Positions 13,903-27,756 of a stretch of 64,000 nucleotides of DNA are shown piece after piece (the stretch's first letter is position 1; the number at the start of each line of letters is the position of its first letter). The position numbers were made by a program, and so were the translations under genes. Below the pieces are notes generated by a model, which saw nothing but the letters and a program-made list of their open reading frames with translations, searched no databases and was not told the origin of the DNA. Origin of the DNA: Todiramphus chloris collaris (taxonomy: Eukaryota; Chordata; Aves; Coraciiformes; Alcedinidae); assembly GCA_025345505.1 (NCBI GenBank), contig JANVCC010000062.1, forward strand, positions 12,574,712 through 12,638,711, given 5' to 3'.

Positions 13903-14115
13903 CCACTCTTCCTCGTCATACTCAGAATGATGGGGTATAGAGTCCTGTCTTTTAATCTGAGAAGGATGATCTTGATGCTGTAAATCACTCCCCTCTTCTG
14001 CACTGTTTCTAGGCACAGCTGGTTTCTTAAGGACACAGCCAGGCCGGGCTGTGTATAGTGCTAAAAGGGCACTTCTGACCAGCTGATCCTTAAATGCATG
14101 CACAAATAACTCTGT
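13903..14115 (-). CDS. INPP4B: INPP4B internal exon ([12 protein letters not shown]...EYDEEEW), 213 bp
   Basis: The largest exon here: 71 codons with phase 0 at both ends. It begins [13 protein letters not shown] and runs on through SALLAL. A proline/lysine-rich and then Ser/Glu-rich disordered linker follows, and the exon ends [16 protein letters not shown]. The flanks are strongly conserved in INPP4 proteins; the middle linker is variable and carries likely Ser/Thr phosphorylation sites (RQDS context). The acceptor follows a very long T-rich tract interrupted twice by short purine breaks. The donor is TGG|GTAAGT. Because it is phase-symmetric, skipping would remove 71 residues in frame. Confidence 0.94.
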
Positions 14116-14160
14116 CTAGAAGAAAAAAAAAACAGGAAAAAAAAAAAAAAAGGAAAAGGT
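14116..14160 (-). promoter_or_regulatory. INPP4B: Long U-rich 3' splice-site tract of the 213-bp exon
   Basis: In the transcribed sense, a 45-base stretch of T runs (T15 and T10) separated by CCTG leads into CTTCTAG at the acceptor. It is the longest pyrimidine tract at any acceptor in this window. Poly-U of this type is a known binding context for U2AF2, PTBP1, TIA1 and hnRNP C; which, if any, binds here is unknown. Confidence 0.7.
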
Positions 14161-15110
14161 TAGATCAAAGAATGCAATAATACAACATAGCTATTATAAC
14201 ACTGAATTACCCTTAGGTAGAGTGGATATTTCTTTCATGCTGGACTGAGAGGCTGAAAACAAAGTAGAGCAACAAACAATGAGGAATAATTCTAGTTTTA
14301 GGGACATCATCACACTCTCCAATCCCAGTGTTCTAAGGATTAAGCCAAAAGTACAACATCTGTCATAAGAGATCATCATCTTGTCACACAATCCTATTGT
14401 ATTTGAGTTCCAAATTTTGTCTGCAGAGACAAGTCTCTACAAGAACCCAATCCAAGAGTAACCAGCCCCTGCTCAATAACTTCCAAAAAAGCATCAGATA
14501 AAACATAATTAACAAATTTAAGGATCTTTTTAAAACCATACCACTCTATACCACTGAGATTGCAGTGTTGCCAAAAACAGCATTTCCAGAGATCTATTTT
14601 GTTAAGGGTACCAACCCAGATATCATGGCAGGTGATGATACCTGATTTCTAGATTTTTTTTTATTTATTTTTAAAGAGAGTAAACTGTGAAGTAGTTTTT
14701 CTGGGTTCATCTGTCAGAGTGGAGAGAGCATGTACCTGCCACTATACCACATGCATCACATCACACCCAAGCTGCCAGAGCTCCTCTCCCCAGTCAGAGG
14801 CCCTCATTCATAGGTGATGTTTTGCATTTCTACCACACAATATTACCTGAACTTATTTATCCCAGGTCAGTGCCGGTCAGCCTTCCTATTTACCCAGAAC
14901 AGAATGGATTGTCACAAGCAGATTCAGATGTTGAACTGCCTTTGTGCACACAATCATAATTCAACAGGCATGTAGAAAAGTATGTAAGTACAACTCAGAG
15001 CAACCAGCCTCAACAAGCAGTTGCCCAAAGATAGCAAATGCTAGAAATACAGGTTGCCCAGCCCAGCTTAATTAATCCCTTTTATCCTTATGCAAAACCT
15101 GGAGAAGTAG

Positions 15111-15164
15111 CAAAAAAAACCCCAAACAAACAAAAAAAACCCCAAAAATACCAAATGAAACAAG
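15111..15164. repeat. A/C-rich low-complexity block
   Basis: Two copies of an A8-CCCC-AAA unit separated by CAAACA-type sequence. Confidence 0.85.
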
Positions 15165-15700
15165 TTTCAAGTGTCATGATCTATCTTCCTGGATCTTTCT
15201 CCCAGTTTCTGCACTTCTTACTTTTATTCTTATCTCATGACTTTTGTGCTTGTTCTTACTCCCCTTTTGTATGCCTGTACTCCTACTCCACTTATTTATC
15301 TTGCTTTCCTGACTCAATATCTGTTCAAAAATTTGATAACATTGAGACCATAATACTCTAAATTATTGATGGTTTTCTTAAAGCTCCAGCTGCTAGATTA
15401 GAGAAGTTTCTGCTTTTTCCCATTTTCTCAATGTTTGGGAAAATGATATTTTTGATCCTTAATATTTGCATGTAGCAAGGCTGAAAATTTGCTGCAAATA
15501 AAACCCAGTCATCTTAAAAATAAGAACCTTACAGATATGTAAGCTAAATTACAATTTTTTAAACGAACATCAGGACTTTTTTCAGACCCAATTCTTCAGT
15601 GATTAGGCTTGGCAACACTATTCATCTCCCTGGCAATTACACGGGACCCATTCTGTCTCCTCCTTGCTACCTTGGTGCCTGAGGGAAAGGCTGCTTAAGG

Positions 15701-15734
15701 AGGCACAGTTTTCCTATGTGTAGGAAAACTGCCT
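15701..15734. repeat. Short perfect hairpin
   Basis: CAGTTTTCCTA (15706-15716) and TAGGAAAACTG (15721-15731) pair perfectly around TGTG; AGG/CCT extends the stem after a two-base bulge. Confidence 0.85.
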
Positions 15735-18204
15735 CATGGTAGTCCTGAGCTGCACTACAGGACAACTGTTCTACAGTTTCATATCAAGTGAACCCTAACT
15801 ACTGTACTTGTCTGTCCTTAGAAATGAAAACACGTTTTTGCTGATGTCTTGTACCTTCCCTCCCTCTCAAATACTGCTTGAGATCATTTCAGGTCTACGC
15901 ATCAGGAATAGTAGTGAAAAAAAATTTGCATTTCAGAAGACTGTAAGTATTGGGCAACAACAAGTAAGGAATGACCACAATGATTGCAATGTATGTTAGA
16001 TAACTATCTGAAAAAACTAAGTAATTTAATATAAGTGTTCTATAGGGAAAATTAATTTTAAAAGGCAAACCAGCATGGAAGCGAAGTTCTCTTTTTCTCA
16101 TACAGAAAATAAAATGCTTCTGTAATTAAATTCCATTCAGGGATTCCATTGGTTTAACAACAATCTACATTTTAACTGCATTTTCTTATAGCTCAGTACA
16201 GCTAAATTTGCAGAACATCACTATTTATAAAACTGTATAGAAATCACAAACCCAGTCTATACAAAGAAATGAAATCTTTGCAAATTCTTTTAGATACTTG
16301 ACTAAGGAATATTTCTGCAAACAAAGATAGGCATAGCTGGAAAATGAATTTATCAAGCTTTCTGCAAGCTGCAAATGCTGATACACTTGTCAAGAACTAA
16401 AGGCTTCCTTAATCAATTAACAGAAAGTGTTTATAAAAGGTTAGTCTCAGGGAAACACTATGGTAAATTGCAAATCATATATGGAAAAGTAAAACCATGC
16501 TTCATATGAGAAAATAAGCCCAATTTAAGAAGCAGCAGCAGAATTATTTAATTTTCCACTTTCAATGCATGCAGCCAGTCTTTCCATTTTTAATATAAAT
16601 ACTTAGATGTAATTCACACATTGATTGCCCAGATCTACCCACTGCTACCTCAGTTTTTAGAAATAATTATTTTATATGTCAAGCTTAATGCTATCTTAAA
16701 ATAAAAAACGTTATGCTTTTTAATATACTTGAGAAATTTAATCACCGGGCAAATCATTTTTACAACTTCTTCAAACAGCTGTTTAATTTCTAAATTTCTA
16801 TCAAGTTAAAATTTAAGAGAACATTTCTTTTTTTACATATAGAAACGTACAAATGGTGGGAGAGCAGCAGCATTTCATATGCTTCAAGAATACTAGTAGG
16901 CATCACAAAATTCTATTCAGAAGAGCATGCCAACCTATCTGAAATATAAGCAGGGACACTCTGTTAGTCTTGATTCTCCCACACTGTAACGTATGTAGGC
17001 ACATTACCTTAGGATATCAAGATGATGGTTTATATTGAACATGAGGGACACAATGGCAGCAGTGTGTGGGTTCACTCAATTTGGGTTTTAAAGCTTCATA
17101 TCGTCCCTCCCTGAAGTTCTTACTTGGTCTTTCCTCCCCAACTCTCCTCCCTCCTTTACAAGCAGCTGTCCCTCCACACCCACATCCTCAGCAATGGTCC
17201 CACCCCACTCCTCAATTATTGTCTTCTCCTCAGAGTAAATTCAGGAACAGGCAGGGAAGCAGGTATCGTGCAGCACTTGTTCAGACAACTGGATTGCTCT
17301 CTTCCAAACAAACGGTTGAGGCTAGATAGAAACTATGGGCTGTCAGGTCGACTATGTTGATTGAGACTCCTGCAGCCACTTTTTGGCACCTGTGCTCATA
17401 TATTAACCAGACATTTCATCCTGGCCCTGAAAAGTTGCTATTAGCTTATATGACTAAATCACCAGCTATAATGTGAACATATCTGTGACTTTTCCAAGCT
17501 GAAGGGATTTTCTGTTTTGTCCCTTTTCTGTAGACAGAGTCTCCAACAAGCCATGGTTCAAACAGTGGGTTAGTATCAGAGATGCCTGCAGCCACTCTGA
17601 AATTGGCCACTCCTCCTGCCCTGACTGGCAAAGGTGGGAAGGGCAAACCAAATGGCTACAGCTAACACCAATTCTGCAGCAACATGGTCTTGAATCTTCA
17701 GAATAAACACTTCTTTGTTTGATTTGCTTTTTACGTGTAGGCATATTTCTTAGAGCTAACCCTCTGTTTCATTTCATTTCTTGGGCAGAACTCTACTTTC
17801 CTGCATGACCCATGACATTCACGGCAACTCCAGTGTTCTCAGAGTTACTGTGGATTTACACATCTGTAACAGAGAGCAACGTTTTTCTCCCCCATGGCTG
17901 TAATGCAATGCCTTCACAGGATGTGGCAGAGCTCAATATTCGGATTTGAAACTCTCCCACTGAACGATGTACTGCTGTGAGAATAGTGCTCAACAGACCA
18001 CAGGGGTTGCCACTTCCCAATAGCTGAAGATATATTGAAATGGTTATTGATAGTGTTATTAAGACATATTGAGATCATATTACGGAAGGCATGGCCCATG
18101 AAGCGATGGGAAACTTTTTTCAACCCCTCTGGTCACAGCTATAGTGCTTAATATTTTTATAGGATAACATATGCTTAAAAGTACTTCAGACTTCAGCTAA
18201 TCTC

Positions 18205-18375
18205 CAGTATCACTCTGAGAGACAGGTGGAAAATATTATCTTCCTTAATTTAGAGCAAAAGAAACTAAGATGACAAAGAGCCTACAGCTACAGAGGAGTA
18301 TCATAGGAGAAAGAGGATTAAAACTTGAGACCTCCTGGCGCCAGCTTCCTAGCTTCTTTCAGACTGCAAACACCA
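18205..18375 (-). mobile_element. MIR-like CORE-SINE relic
   Basis: The plus strand shows, in order, weak forms of the reverse-complement MIR core: a TATTATCTTCC stretch, AAGAAACTAAGATGACAAAG, CTACAGCTACAGAGGAG and TTAAAACTTGAGACCTCCTGG. The similarity is degraded, so boundaries are approximate. Confidence 0.55.
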
Positions 18376-18782
18376 TTTCTGATCAGCTACTATTTAAACC
18401 TTATGCACAAACCTGGCTTGAACTAACTCCCACAAGCAGCAGTTTGAAGTATCACAGAAAGAAAAATAAACCAAAATTATTTACAATAATCTATTTTTGA
18501 TAAACCCCAGTATGTGGCCACTAGAGGATAACAGATAGATGAAATTAAATTAATTATACTTTCAAATGAAGACAACTTCTATAGATTTCATTAATTTTCT
18601 ACATGGAAAGCCTAAAGAAATGCTAAATAATATTCTTTTTCTGATAGCAACATTTTGAAGCTTATTTTAGCAGAGCTTATTTAACATTTCCTGATGCTAT
18701 GAAAGTCAATTTATGCAGAAAAAAACCCAGCAGTTAGGATTGGGTATTCCATTTTCCATTGCAGTGAAGATTTGAATCTTAC

Positions 18783-18960
18783 TTTTTCTGAAAGCATCTT
18801 TAAAGAATTCTTCAAGCTGTCTGGAGAATGCTGGCTTGCAGAATTAAGCAGCAGGTCTGCATGGCTTGATATGAGAGGTTGTAGATGATTGATGTTGCTG
18901 AGAACTTCTTTTGCCTTGGCTGTGTTTTCAGGTGAATAGTAAATACACTGGTATCCAGTA
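18783..18960 (-). CDS. INPP4B: INPP4B internal exon ([19 protein letters not shown]), 178 bp
   Basis: Acceptor TGTTATTACAG, donor GAAAAA|GTAAGA. After one base finishing an asparagine codon it encodes [24 protein letters not shown] and [19 protein letters not shown], ending in LSEK. These are near-invariant INPP4 helical segments in the region before the phosphatase domain. Both borders are supported by phase. The downstream join to TELFVHAF is in phase 0, as expected for the family. Confidence 0.94.
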
Positions 18961-21900
18961 CTGTAATAACAGAGAAAGAGTCACATCATGTCAAAATCAT
19001 TTCTGCTATTAATAGCAATGCTTAACATACTAAAAATCTTACCACTAGCTCTGCAAAAAACGGACAGATACCTGAACGTCACAGATATCATTGAAACGCT
19101 CCTTCCTTTAAGGGCAAAACCAAATCCTTGCTTGGACAGTAGAGGACAACAGACTGCCCACCACCATATGCTCCAAGTAGTACTGTTCAACCTAATCATT
19201 CCTATGAGTGATTGATCCTAAGAAAAATAGGGGGTTTTATTTATTTAAATAAAAAAGTAATTCTGGAGAGACAATAGGTTTGACCAAGTCAGGTAATAAT
19301 AATAATCCTTATTTTTTCCAACTGAACTCCTCATCACATTAACTAGCTCACTAGGTATTTCAAAATGTTTAATTGATCAGTGGCCCACAATATGTTTTGA
19401 TTAGCATCAGTGATATCCAGGAAGCGGTGACAACCAGAATGATCTCCAATAAAAAACATGTGTCTAATCTGCAAGAAGACAGGAATGGATCATAGGAGTT
19501 AATTGATACAAAAGCACACAAATGCACACTGCAAACTTCCTGCTTTCCTTTTAACGGTTCACAAACTGCTGCAATTCTTTTGCATGACGACTTTTCCTAT
19601 CAGTCATTTGTTTCCCCAACACTTAGTAATTTTGCAATATCCTTTTACACCATTATTCTGAAATACCATTTTAGACAGCATGCATACGCCCACTGCTTCT
19701 TTGCTGTAGTATACATCTCCCCACCCAAAACTCTTGTACCTGATCCTTCCCTTTTTAAAGCCCCGCTTAAGTCTTTCAGAGAAACTAACCAAAATCTTTT
19801 GCAGATTCAACTTAACCTATAATGTTAACACAGGAAAAAAAAAAAAAAAAACCCAAGCAACTCTTGGAACATTACCAATGCAAAAGCAATGTACATACTA
19901 CTCCCCAGTTGGTTCTATGTATCTCCCTTCTTTCCTCTTGTGTCTTTTCATCACACATCCTTCAGTCTCTTCCACCTTTAATAGGCTTAAGTCTTTTGTA
20001 AAATAAGGATAGATTCAAGCAGTCTTAAAATTAAGCGTCTTGCTTACTTTGATGAGTTACAGTCCCAAATGCCACAATAAACTGTCATATTTTTCTCTTT
20101 CAACACTGTCTCCATTTTTAGATACAATTCTTTGTAGAAGCAGTCAGGACGAACGGCTCTGTGTCAATGAAGCTTTGCCATGATGAGTTGATGCCAGTCC
20201 CATCAAAATTACTGTGTTTTCAATTTGCAGTCCCCTACATGCGTTGCTAGACTGCTGAATGCAGAGGTCAGAGTTACCAATATTTCAACAAAATGAATAG
20301 TATAAAATGTCTCTCCAATTAATTGAGCAAGAAAATCCCTATTCCTCTGAGAAACAAGGAAATGGCTACAGCTCTGCCTTCAAGGGGGCAACACCGGTAG
20401 TGAAATGAACTTAAAGTTAGATCTATCTATACATTCACTGGAACTCTCAAGCCATCAGACTCAGCAGACAGGGCAGGGACAAAGAGTCTACGTTAACTGT
20501 AGTGAAGACATAGTCTTAAAAGTCTTGATACTTCACAGCACTGAATAATCTTCTCTAATTCCCCTTCAGGCTTCTGCCTCCCTTTATCAAACAGCCTTTT
20601 ACAGGCTGAATCTGGTTAACACTGTTATCAAGCTCACCATGCACATACTCCTTTCTGGGATTCCCCTCAGCCTTTAATTCCCAGATCATTTTCACTGATC
20701 TCCCATAGCTCTAAGCTTCACTGAATATTGCAGCAGAAAAGCCACAGACAATGCTTTAAGAAAAGAGAGATACTAGACCTGTGGGAAGTTCTCATTCTAA
20801 TAAAGCAAATCATAGCTTTTAAATAAAGGAAATATTGAAGACACAATGACTCTTTCTTCAGAATGGTGTTCTATCAGACCTCATTATTTGGCTAATTTTT
20901 TACATTTCCTGAACCCCAGAAAGCATAATGTGACTCCAAATACACAGCTTCTTTCAGAATTTGAGGGCATCTTCCCATGAAAGTGCAGAATTTTCCAGAA
21001 ACAGCACCTTTGGGAGTACCTGAAATTTCTAGAAGTAGACAGATGTTCTGTGGCTTTACTGTACATGAAAAAACATTACTACTTCCAATGCACTGAAATT
21101 AGTTTCCCTACAAATAACTACTTTTAGAGCTTGCTGCTACATATAGCTATGGTATGTAAGTAGTATTACTTAAAGAAACAGATGTCAACAAAAGTTTTTC
21201 ACAGGTGTCTTAATGCAGAAACTAGATTAAGGGAATTACAAATAAGAAGAAACTTCTGCATTAGGGCAAGGGCCATACGGGCAGGTCCAGTGCAGGAAAT
21301 CAGCAGCCCTATGAAAACCTACCTTTGATATGTAAAATATATCATTACTCATGCACCTTTTGAAAAACTCTATAATAATGTCTTCTGGGTTAAGTTTCAA
21401 AGCTTTCACTAAGCATATAAAAATCACACTTAATCATTTCCATATATTGGCACCATCATTAACTATGTACACATGAATGCCAGTGGTCATTTTGGTTTTA
21501 AAATTGTTTTAATGACATTGTCATGGAATTTGAAATAAGATTACACTGACTACTTCTGCAGTTTTAATTCCAAATTAACAAATTTTTGCCTGAGAATAAA
21601 TGCTGCAATATGCTAAATGTCTAATTTTTAATGACATTCTGTGTAACTCCATTCCTGCTGTTAACGGAGTAATTTGGGTGACTAAGTTAAATTGTCACCA
21701 TCTGGGACTGGGTTAAAATCTTTCAACAATGAACATTTGACCTCACATTTTTCACGGTCAAAATCGCAGACATTAACATCAAGAATACAGTTAAAGCACA
21801 CAAGGAGAGAACATCTACCCCCAGATAACCTCGAACTTATGTACCATACTGAAGATACCAATTCAGTGTCTTTATTTATGCATCACGTGTATCCATCTAC

Positions 21901-24900
21901 AGTGACAATTTATGATCAAAAATAAATTGCTACATAAAAAAACTCAGGATAATTCACCGCCTCAGGAAATAAAACTAAACCATATGATCAGTGCTGAGGT
22001 TTTGAAAACAGGCTTGAGAGAGATGAGAAGTTCAAATTAATTTTTTTTTTCCCTTAAGATTCCCTTGCATACTCGGAAATTCTAACTTTGAATCTTGAGT
22101 AAAATTAAATTTATTAGTTCTGCATAATCTATCTTTACTTATGAAATCAGTATCTCCACCAATGCTGATCTTGAAGCAATGGTTAGCTGCACAGAGCTTC
22201 TATTTCCTATTCATTCCTAACTGGCCCTTGGAATAACTGTACATCAATGCATACAGCTGGTAATGGGACAGAAGCTTCCTTGAAAAGAAAGGTCAAGATG
22301 CCCTTCATGAGTCCTCTACAGCCCCAAGTAGAATAAATGATACAGTGACATAACTGAATCTCCTAGTGAATCTTCCTAGGAAGACTCACTCCAGGAAGGC
22401 TGAATGCCTAGGGAAAGCCTTCTACAGCTCTCCAAAGTAATTTTAGAGTATCTTTACATTGGAGCAAAGATGCAAATAGCCTTTAACAAAGAAGAGAATC
22501 TTATGCAGGATAATTGAACAAAGTTCTTACCGGAAGGAAAAAGGTATTGAGCCTCACCACAAGCCTGAGGCTAAATAGTGCCCTTCAGTAGAGCCTGTTC
22601 CTGCATGTTTTCAGAAACAATGTCAGAGTCAAGGATCCACTCTCCTCCTGCCTCTCCCAGTGTCTATGTAGTTGGAATAGTTTCTTGCTCTCCAAAACAT
22701 ATGATCCTTTCTAAACTCCAAATGCAAAGCTCCCCCAGCTCCTCCCCTTCTTTTACCAGTGCCAGTCCCCCTTTCTTTTATGCCTGCTTAAGGAAACATT
22801 GCAGGCAATTCTGTCCAGAGAGCCCAGTGGCTGGAAAATAACTGTGATGAAATTTTTATATCTCAATGACTAGCACAAACTTTGGCAGTTTTTCAGCATA
22901 ACTTCCAACAACCTCAATATATTGATTTTATGGTCAGTGAAAAAATGTTTTTCTCCATCAAGTCTAATCTCTCTCTCTCCCTCTCTCACACACACACAGA
23001 TATGCACACGCACATGCAGAAAAAGGGGAGGCTAAGCAAAGAATAATGCCTCTGTGCAAAGCATTACGCGTGACAGGCTGTAGTTTCCCTCTGATAATGA
23101 AGGTTACAATTATAGCAGACACAAATCATTATTATTTCAACATCTCTGGGATTTTCAGTGAAACAGTATCATTTCAGGTTCCTCAGAGAACGGAAAAGGG
23201 TTGAATGTTACGATACTCCAGTAAAGGGAACCTTTGTTAATAACATCTCTGGTAACGAGGACATTCGTGAAGGAGTGCAGCTTGCACCTTGACCAAAAAT
23301 CAAGGCGTTTTCAAACAAAAAAGGGGGTCCTTTCAAACAGTTCAAATTCAGATTAAATTACTATGTTTAAAAAACAAACACACAAACCAAACAAAAATCT
23401 ACAGAAAATCCTTTTCAATACTATTCCAGCTTTAAGTTTGTGCTAGATTAAAGGAGGATCATGTCTAAAGAACATGCTAAAAATGGTGTACTAAACCATA
23501 GTGAAGCACAGTACCCAATGCAGATTGGGTGACACCTTTGTTTTTCTTGATAATTAGTACTGGGGCATTAAAAATTTTGTAATCAGAAGTCCATGTGTTT
23601 TGGCTTAAAACAGAGATCATTAAATTAGATTTTCAATAAGAAAAAAGTCCTTGGTGTACCTTGAAAATGACTTATGAACATTTCAAGCAGAGAGGCTTTA
23701 TATATGGGTATAACTTATGGAATGTCTGCCTTAAATGTTCCTGCACAACTGAAGTCTAAAAATAATAATTTGCTATGCCATCTAGACTGATGAGAAGACA
23801 AGCCCTTCCATTTGCTGTAAGCAGAAGCAATCTACACTAGCAGGCCAACAGAAGATTGAACAAGTGACTTACTTTCTTTTCACTAGAAATAAGGAAGGAA
23901 AAAATAAAAAGAATAAACCAATACAGAATCATGAAAAAAAAGTCTAAAATAAATTTATATCATACACTGATAATTAATATTCTGTAATGATTTAGCATAC
24001 CTTAACTGTCACACTTAAATGATTTCAATTTAAATACTATGATGCCTAAACAAGATTTAAAAAAAAAAGAAAAAAAAAAGCAGCATCCCTCTTTCTCAAT
24101 GGTCTTATGAAGTTCATTACCAGCTATTAAAGGACAGACAAACTAGAGTCATGCCTTACAGACACACCTGATATTTGTAGTGGTAAAGCCTTTTATGTGT
24201 CTCTGTTGCAGATGAAGAACAATACAGATTGTGATGGGTTACAAAGCATCAGACCTGGCTTCAGATCACATACCACTATGTCTTGTTTTTCACCCGAAAG
24301 AAAAGCTTTTCTCCCTGTTATTTGAGAACATAGTTTTAGAATTTTTTTTTTCCCCTTTATAATCTGACTTGCCTGGTGGTAACAAATGACAGAAGTATTG
24401 CAAAAAAACCTGCATTTTTTTCTGAATATTATTGTACTATTATACTATTATAGTATTTCCCTCTCTTTCACCTGCACAAAAATGTATATTCTATGTAATA
24501 GAAAATACACCATACCTATCTTCAGATGGACATTTTCCACTTCCTTCTGTCTGATAAACTTTCACAGAACAAACGTTTCACTCTTGGCTTGGTTTGGCTT
24601 TGGTTTGGCATTTGCAAATGCAACTATGCTTTTGCTAAGTGGGCTATAACCTTGCTACCCATTAACAGTTCCTCTTGTCTGTTAATTCCATGAAGTACAG
24701 GTTTGAGCAAGGAATATTTTGTGATAATGCTGACACTGTTGAATATCTCAATAAACTGTTGTAATAACCAGCCTGAAGGTCAAAGGCATGCAAGGTTTTC
24801 TGTCATGTGCACTAACAATGTCTTGAAAGCTACTGGGATTGACTTGAGAAATAATCTATTCCCATCTCTTCCTCTAGGTCTTCAGTTTGGTTAGCCTAGC

Positions 24901-27114
24901 GAAAATGGCTGCTACATTTATTTTTTTTACTTTTTTTTGCCTCTTCATTTTATATTCTGACTGATATCTCAAGGTGTCACTTCTTCCTTCAACCGAATCT
25001 TCAGAAAAGCTGCTCCCATTGTCGAACAGAAAATTTAAATTGTAAAAAGCTGCCCCTGGAAATGCTGCGTGTCCTCAAAGCATCCTCATGTAGCTAAACA
25101 AGCAGGTGTGTACAAAATAAAGTTGTCATGGCCACAGTGAAAGAAATTCCTCTGTGGTAAGAATGAGAATGGTCCTTTCATGTATCTATTTAAAGTAGAC
25201 CCACTCTTGAATATTCAAGTAAGTGAGATCATATTCAGAGCTTCCTTATTCCTGTCTTTCAACTCACGTAAATTCTTCTGGCTGAAGGAAAAAACCAAAC
25301 AAATAACCAAAAGCACCCCAAAACCAAAACAAATGAGTTTTCTCTGAGCAGACCTCAAAGTTAGAAGGGAAGATGAATTTTGGAAGTTTTCTCCTTTCTG
25401 CTTCGTGGGAATTCGCACACTAAGTGACCATTTCTTCAGATCTGGGAAGCAGTTTGCTACAAATTGCAGTCCCCTGTTGTCAGTGCTCAAACTTAAGTTT
25501 TTTTAGCCTGACTCAAGTTTTTTTTTTTTTTTTTAATAGAAGAGTCTGAAAGGATAGTAACATAGTTGCCCTAGTTATATCACCCTAAAGTCAGACTTTT
25601 GCTTTTCCAGAAGAACAAGGAAACAAAGAAAAGGGCACTGTCAGAGTAAAGGTCCAGTATTTTGGGTTGCTTCTGAGCGGTGCAAAACAGTCTAAGAAGC
25701 AGGGCAAATGAAGAGAAATCACAGATACCAATTTCAAGTTTGCCTCACAGCTATCTCCCGTTTTGGAAATCACATTCTGGCTATGTGGAGAAGCCACAGG
25801 ACCGTATGCGAGAGAATCATTTCATTTTCTGAAAGCTCAACACTGCGAGGACTGGAACTGTGAAGTTCCTTATATCACTTACAACGTTAATTCCTTCTTA
25901 TGAAGTATAATAAAAATCCATGAAACACTATTGCAACTATATCACTCAGATGGTTAAGTAGCAGATACTTTCAGAAATGCTTTTAAGACATTTTCTTCAT
26001 CAGGAAAAGATGTATTTCATAGGCCTATCATGAGGGTAAGGCTGCCTATACCACTCTGCTGACAGCAAAATAGGTACCTACCGTTAACACAAAGTCCATT
26101 CATCGTTCTTATGCGATCAGTGATATTCGTGCTTTCATTGGCAAATTTTGTTACCAGAGGTGGGCAGGAAAATTAAAGATTTGAGAAGGATTTTTACATC
26201 ATGAAGTGCAAACAGTAAAAAATACTAATACAGTTTTCTGTATATCTGCTGGGTTTTGTTTGGTGTTAGCACTGATGCCAACTTCTAGTCAACCTCAAAG
26301 TCAGCAGTAATTTTTTTTGTAATTTCTCCTTTTATCATTTATGATATTGTACCTATGAAACTTTTTTGAGCATTGAATATAATGGAATTAAATTTCTGTG
26401 GAGCTTCATGATGATTTAGATTAGCGTCCACACATACCTACTTCCTGTATTCCCTTTCAAATGCTGTGCCACTGATTGCCTGGGGTTGGCACAGTTAGTC
26501 CAAGCGTTGAGCAGTCACAACTCTGGGTGCTGCCAGTGACAGCTGTGACTGCTTGAAACTTCTTAACAGCCATAGCAACAAAACTCAAATACATCCAACT
26601 CTTGGCGAAATACGCAACTCTTCTGTACTTGTTCAGTGGCTAACAAAGCATTTGAGTACAGCAATAAAGTGAAATCCCAGTTAAGGGCTTTGCCTTTGCT
26701 TAGTCTCATTATGGCTTTCTGAAGAATAAGAAAATGAGTACTTTCTTATTTACTTCACAGATGTGTTAAAAACTAATTTTTTTTTACCAGAATTACGAGA
26801 TATCTCATTCTGAGCAGTATGTTTTCAAGCACTGATATTCCTCAAGCTTCTTGAAACACAGGAAGAGAATTTCACAACTCTAGGTTTGCATTCACAGTAA
26901 GTCTTGATACCAAAAGTAAACTGTGCTTTAATTTTGCAGTTCAGCAAAGCAAGGAAGATAAAGGAAATGTTTTGTGAATGCATCCTTGTCCGGTCCTACT
27001 AGATTTTCATCTTCCATGTATTCATCAGGGTAAAATGTTTTGTTACTCAGGGAGCTTGTAACTTTTTAATGCTACTTCAATGGTCTTTACCAGGCTATTT
27101 AGAAAAATACTTAC
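18961..27114 (-). other. INPP4B intron (8.2 kb)
   Basis: Intron between the 109-bp and 178-bp exons. Low-complexity content: A18 at 19834, a TC/CA microsatellite at 22968, T16 near 25518 and an A/C block near 25290-25340. No exon or clear transposon was recognised. Confidence 0.85.
22968..22999. repeat. (TC)n-(CA)n microsatellite
   Basis: TC-rich units interrupted by CC, followed by about six CA units. Confidence 0.9.
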
Positions 27115-27223
27115 TTTCGTCTTTCTGCCTCAAATTTACTCAGCAGTTTTCGGAGGCCACCATTCTTAAATCCTTGGAAATGTGCTGCCGGGGCTCCCAC
27201 GGTGATGACATCATACAGAGCAT
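27115..27223 (-). CDS. INPP4B: INPP4B internal exon ([15 protein letters not shown]), 109 bp
   Basis: Acceptor CCCATTCCAG and donor AA|GTAAGTA. It encodes [19 protein letters not shown] and NGGLRKLL, then a charged helix ending ERR. This is among the most conserved non-catalytic blocks of the INPP4 family. Two bases complete an aspartate codon at the start and AA is left at the end; with T from the next exon this gives asparagine. The coding part is GC-richer than the surrounding intron. Confidence 0.93.
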
Positions 27224-27571
27224 CTGGAATGGGAACAGACAAGCACAGAGATTTGCACGTGCCTATGCCCAAGGTACGGCAACACTATGACACCTACTCC
27301 AGAAGACATGCAGACAAGTAGTCTGGATTATTTCCAAGGAATAATTGAGCATCTGTGTCTCAAGGAGGCCCAAGAGCTAATCAATCTTCCCCTACAGCCA
27401 CCTGCATACTGTAGAAAGTTTATCTGATTTATTGCTACACCTAAATTATATGCCACAGTGTAGAACAATACTCTAGCGCCACAGTTTACTAAGCTGCCAA
27501 GTAAATTGGCCTTTCGTGTATTTCACTTTATTACTCCTTCCATTATTTAACTTGTAGTCATGTTGAGATGC

Positions 27572-27715
27572 ACAGATTCATGCATTTTTAGAGTCAAAAG
27601 AGACCATTATGACAGAATACTCTGACTGCCTGAATAATACAGGCTACAGAATTACAGCTAACGATTCCTGTATCAAGCTTATGGCTTCTGGTTGAGCGAA
27701 GGTATCTCTCTATTT

Positions 27716-27756
<41 letters not shown>

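Larger units (their letters stand above)
14116..18782 (-). other. INPP4B intron (4.7 kb)
   Basis: Intron between the 178-bp and 213-bp exons. It holds the long poly-T splice tract (14116-14160), an A/C-rich block at 15111, a perfect 11-bp hairpin at 15706, a pyrimidine-rich stretch near 17100-17240 and a MIR-like relic at 18205. Nothing else was recognised. Confidence 0.85.

Noticed and set aside
22360-22392. 24-bp near-palindrome around CTTCCTAGGAAG
   Set aside because: One mismatched pair and no context; of the size expected occasionally in 64 kb.
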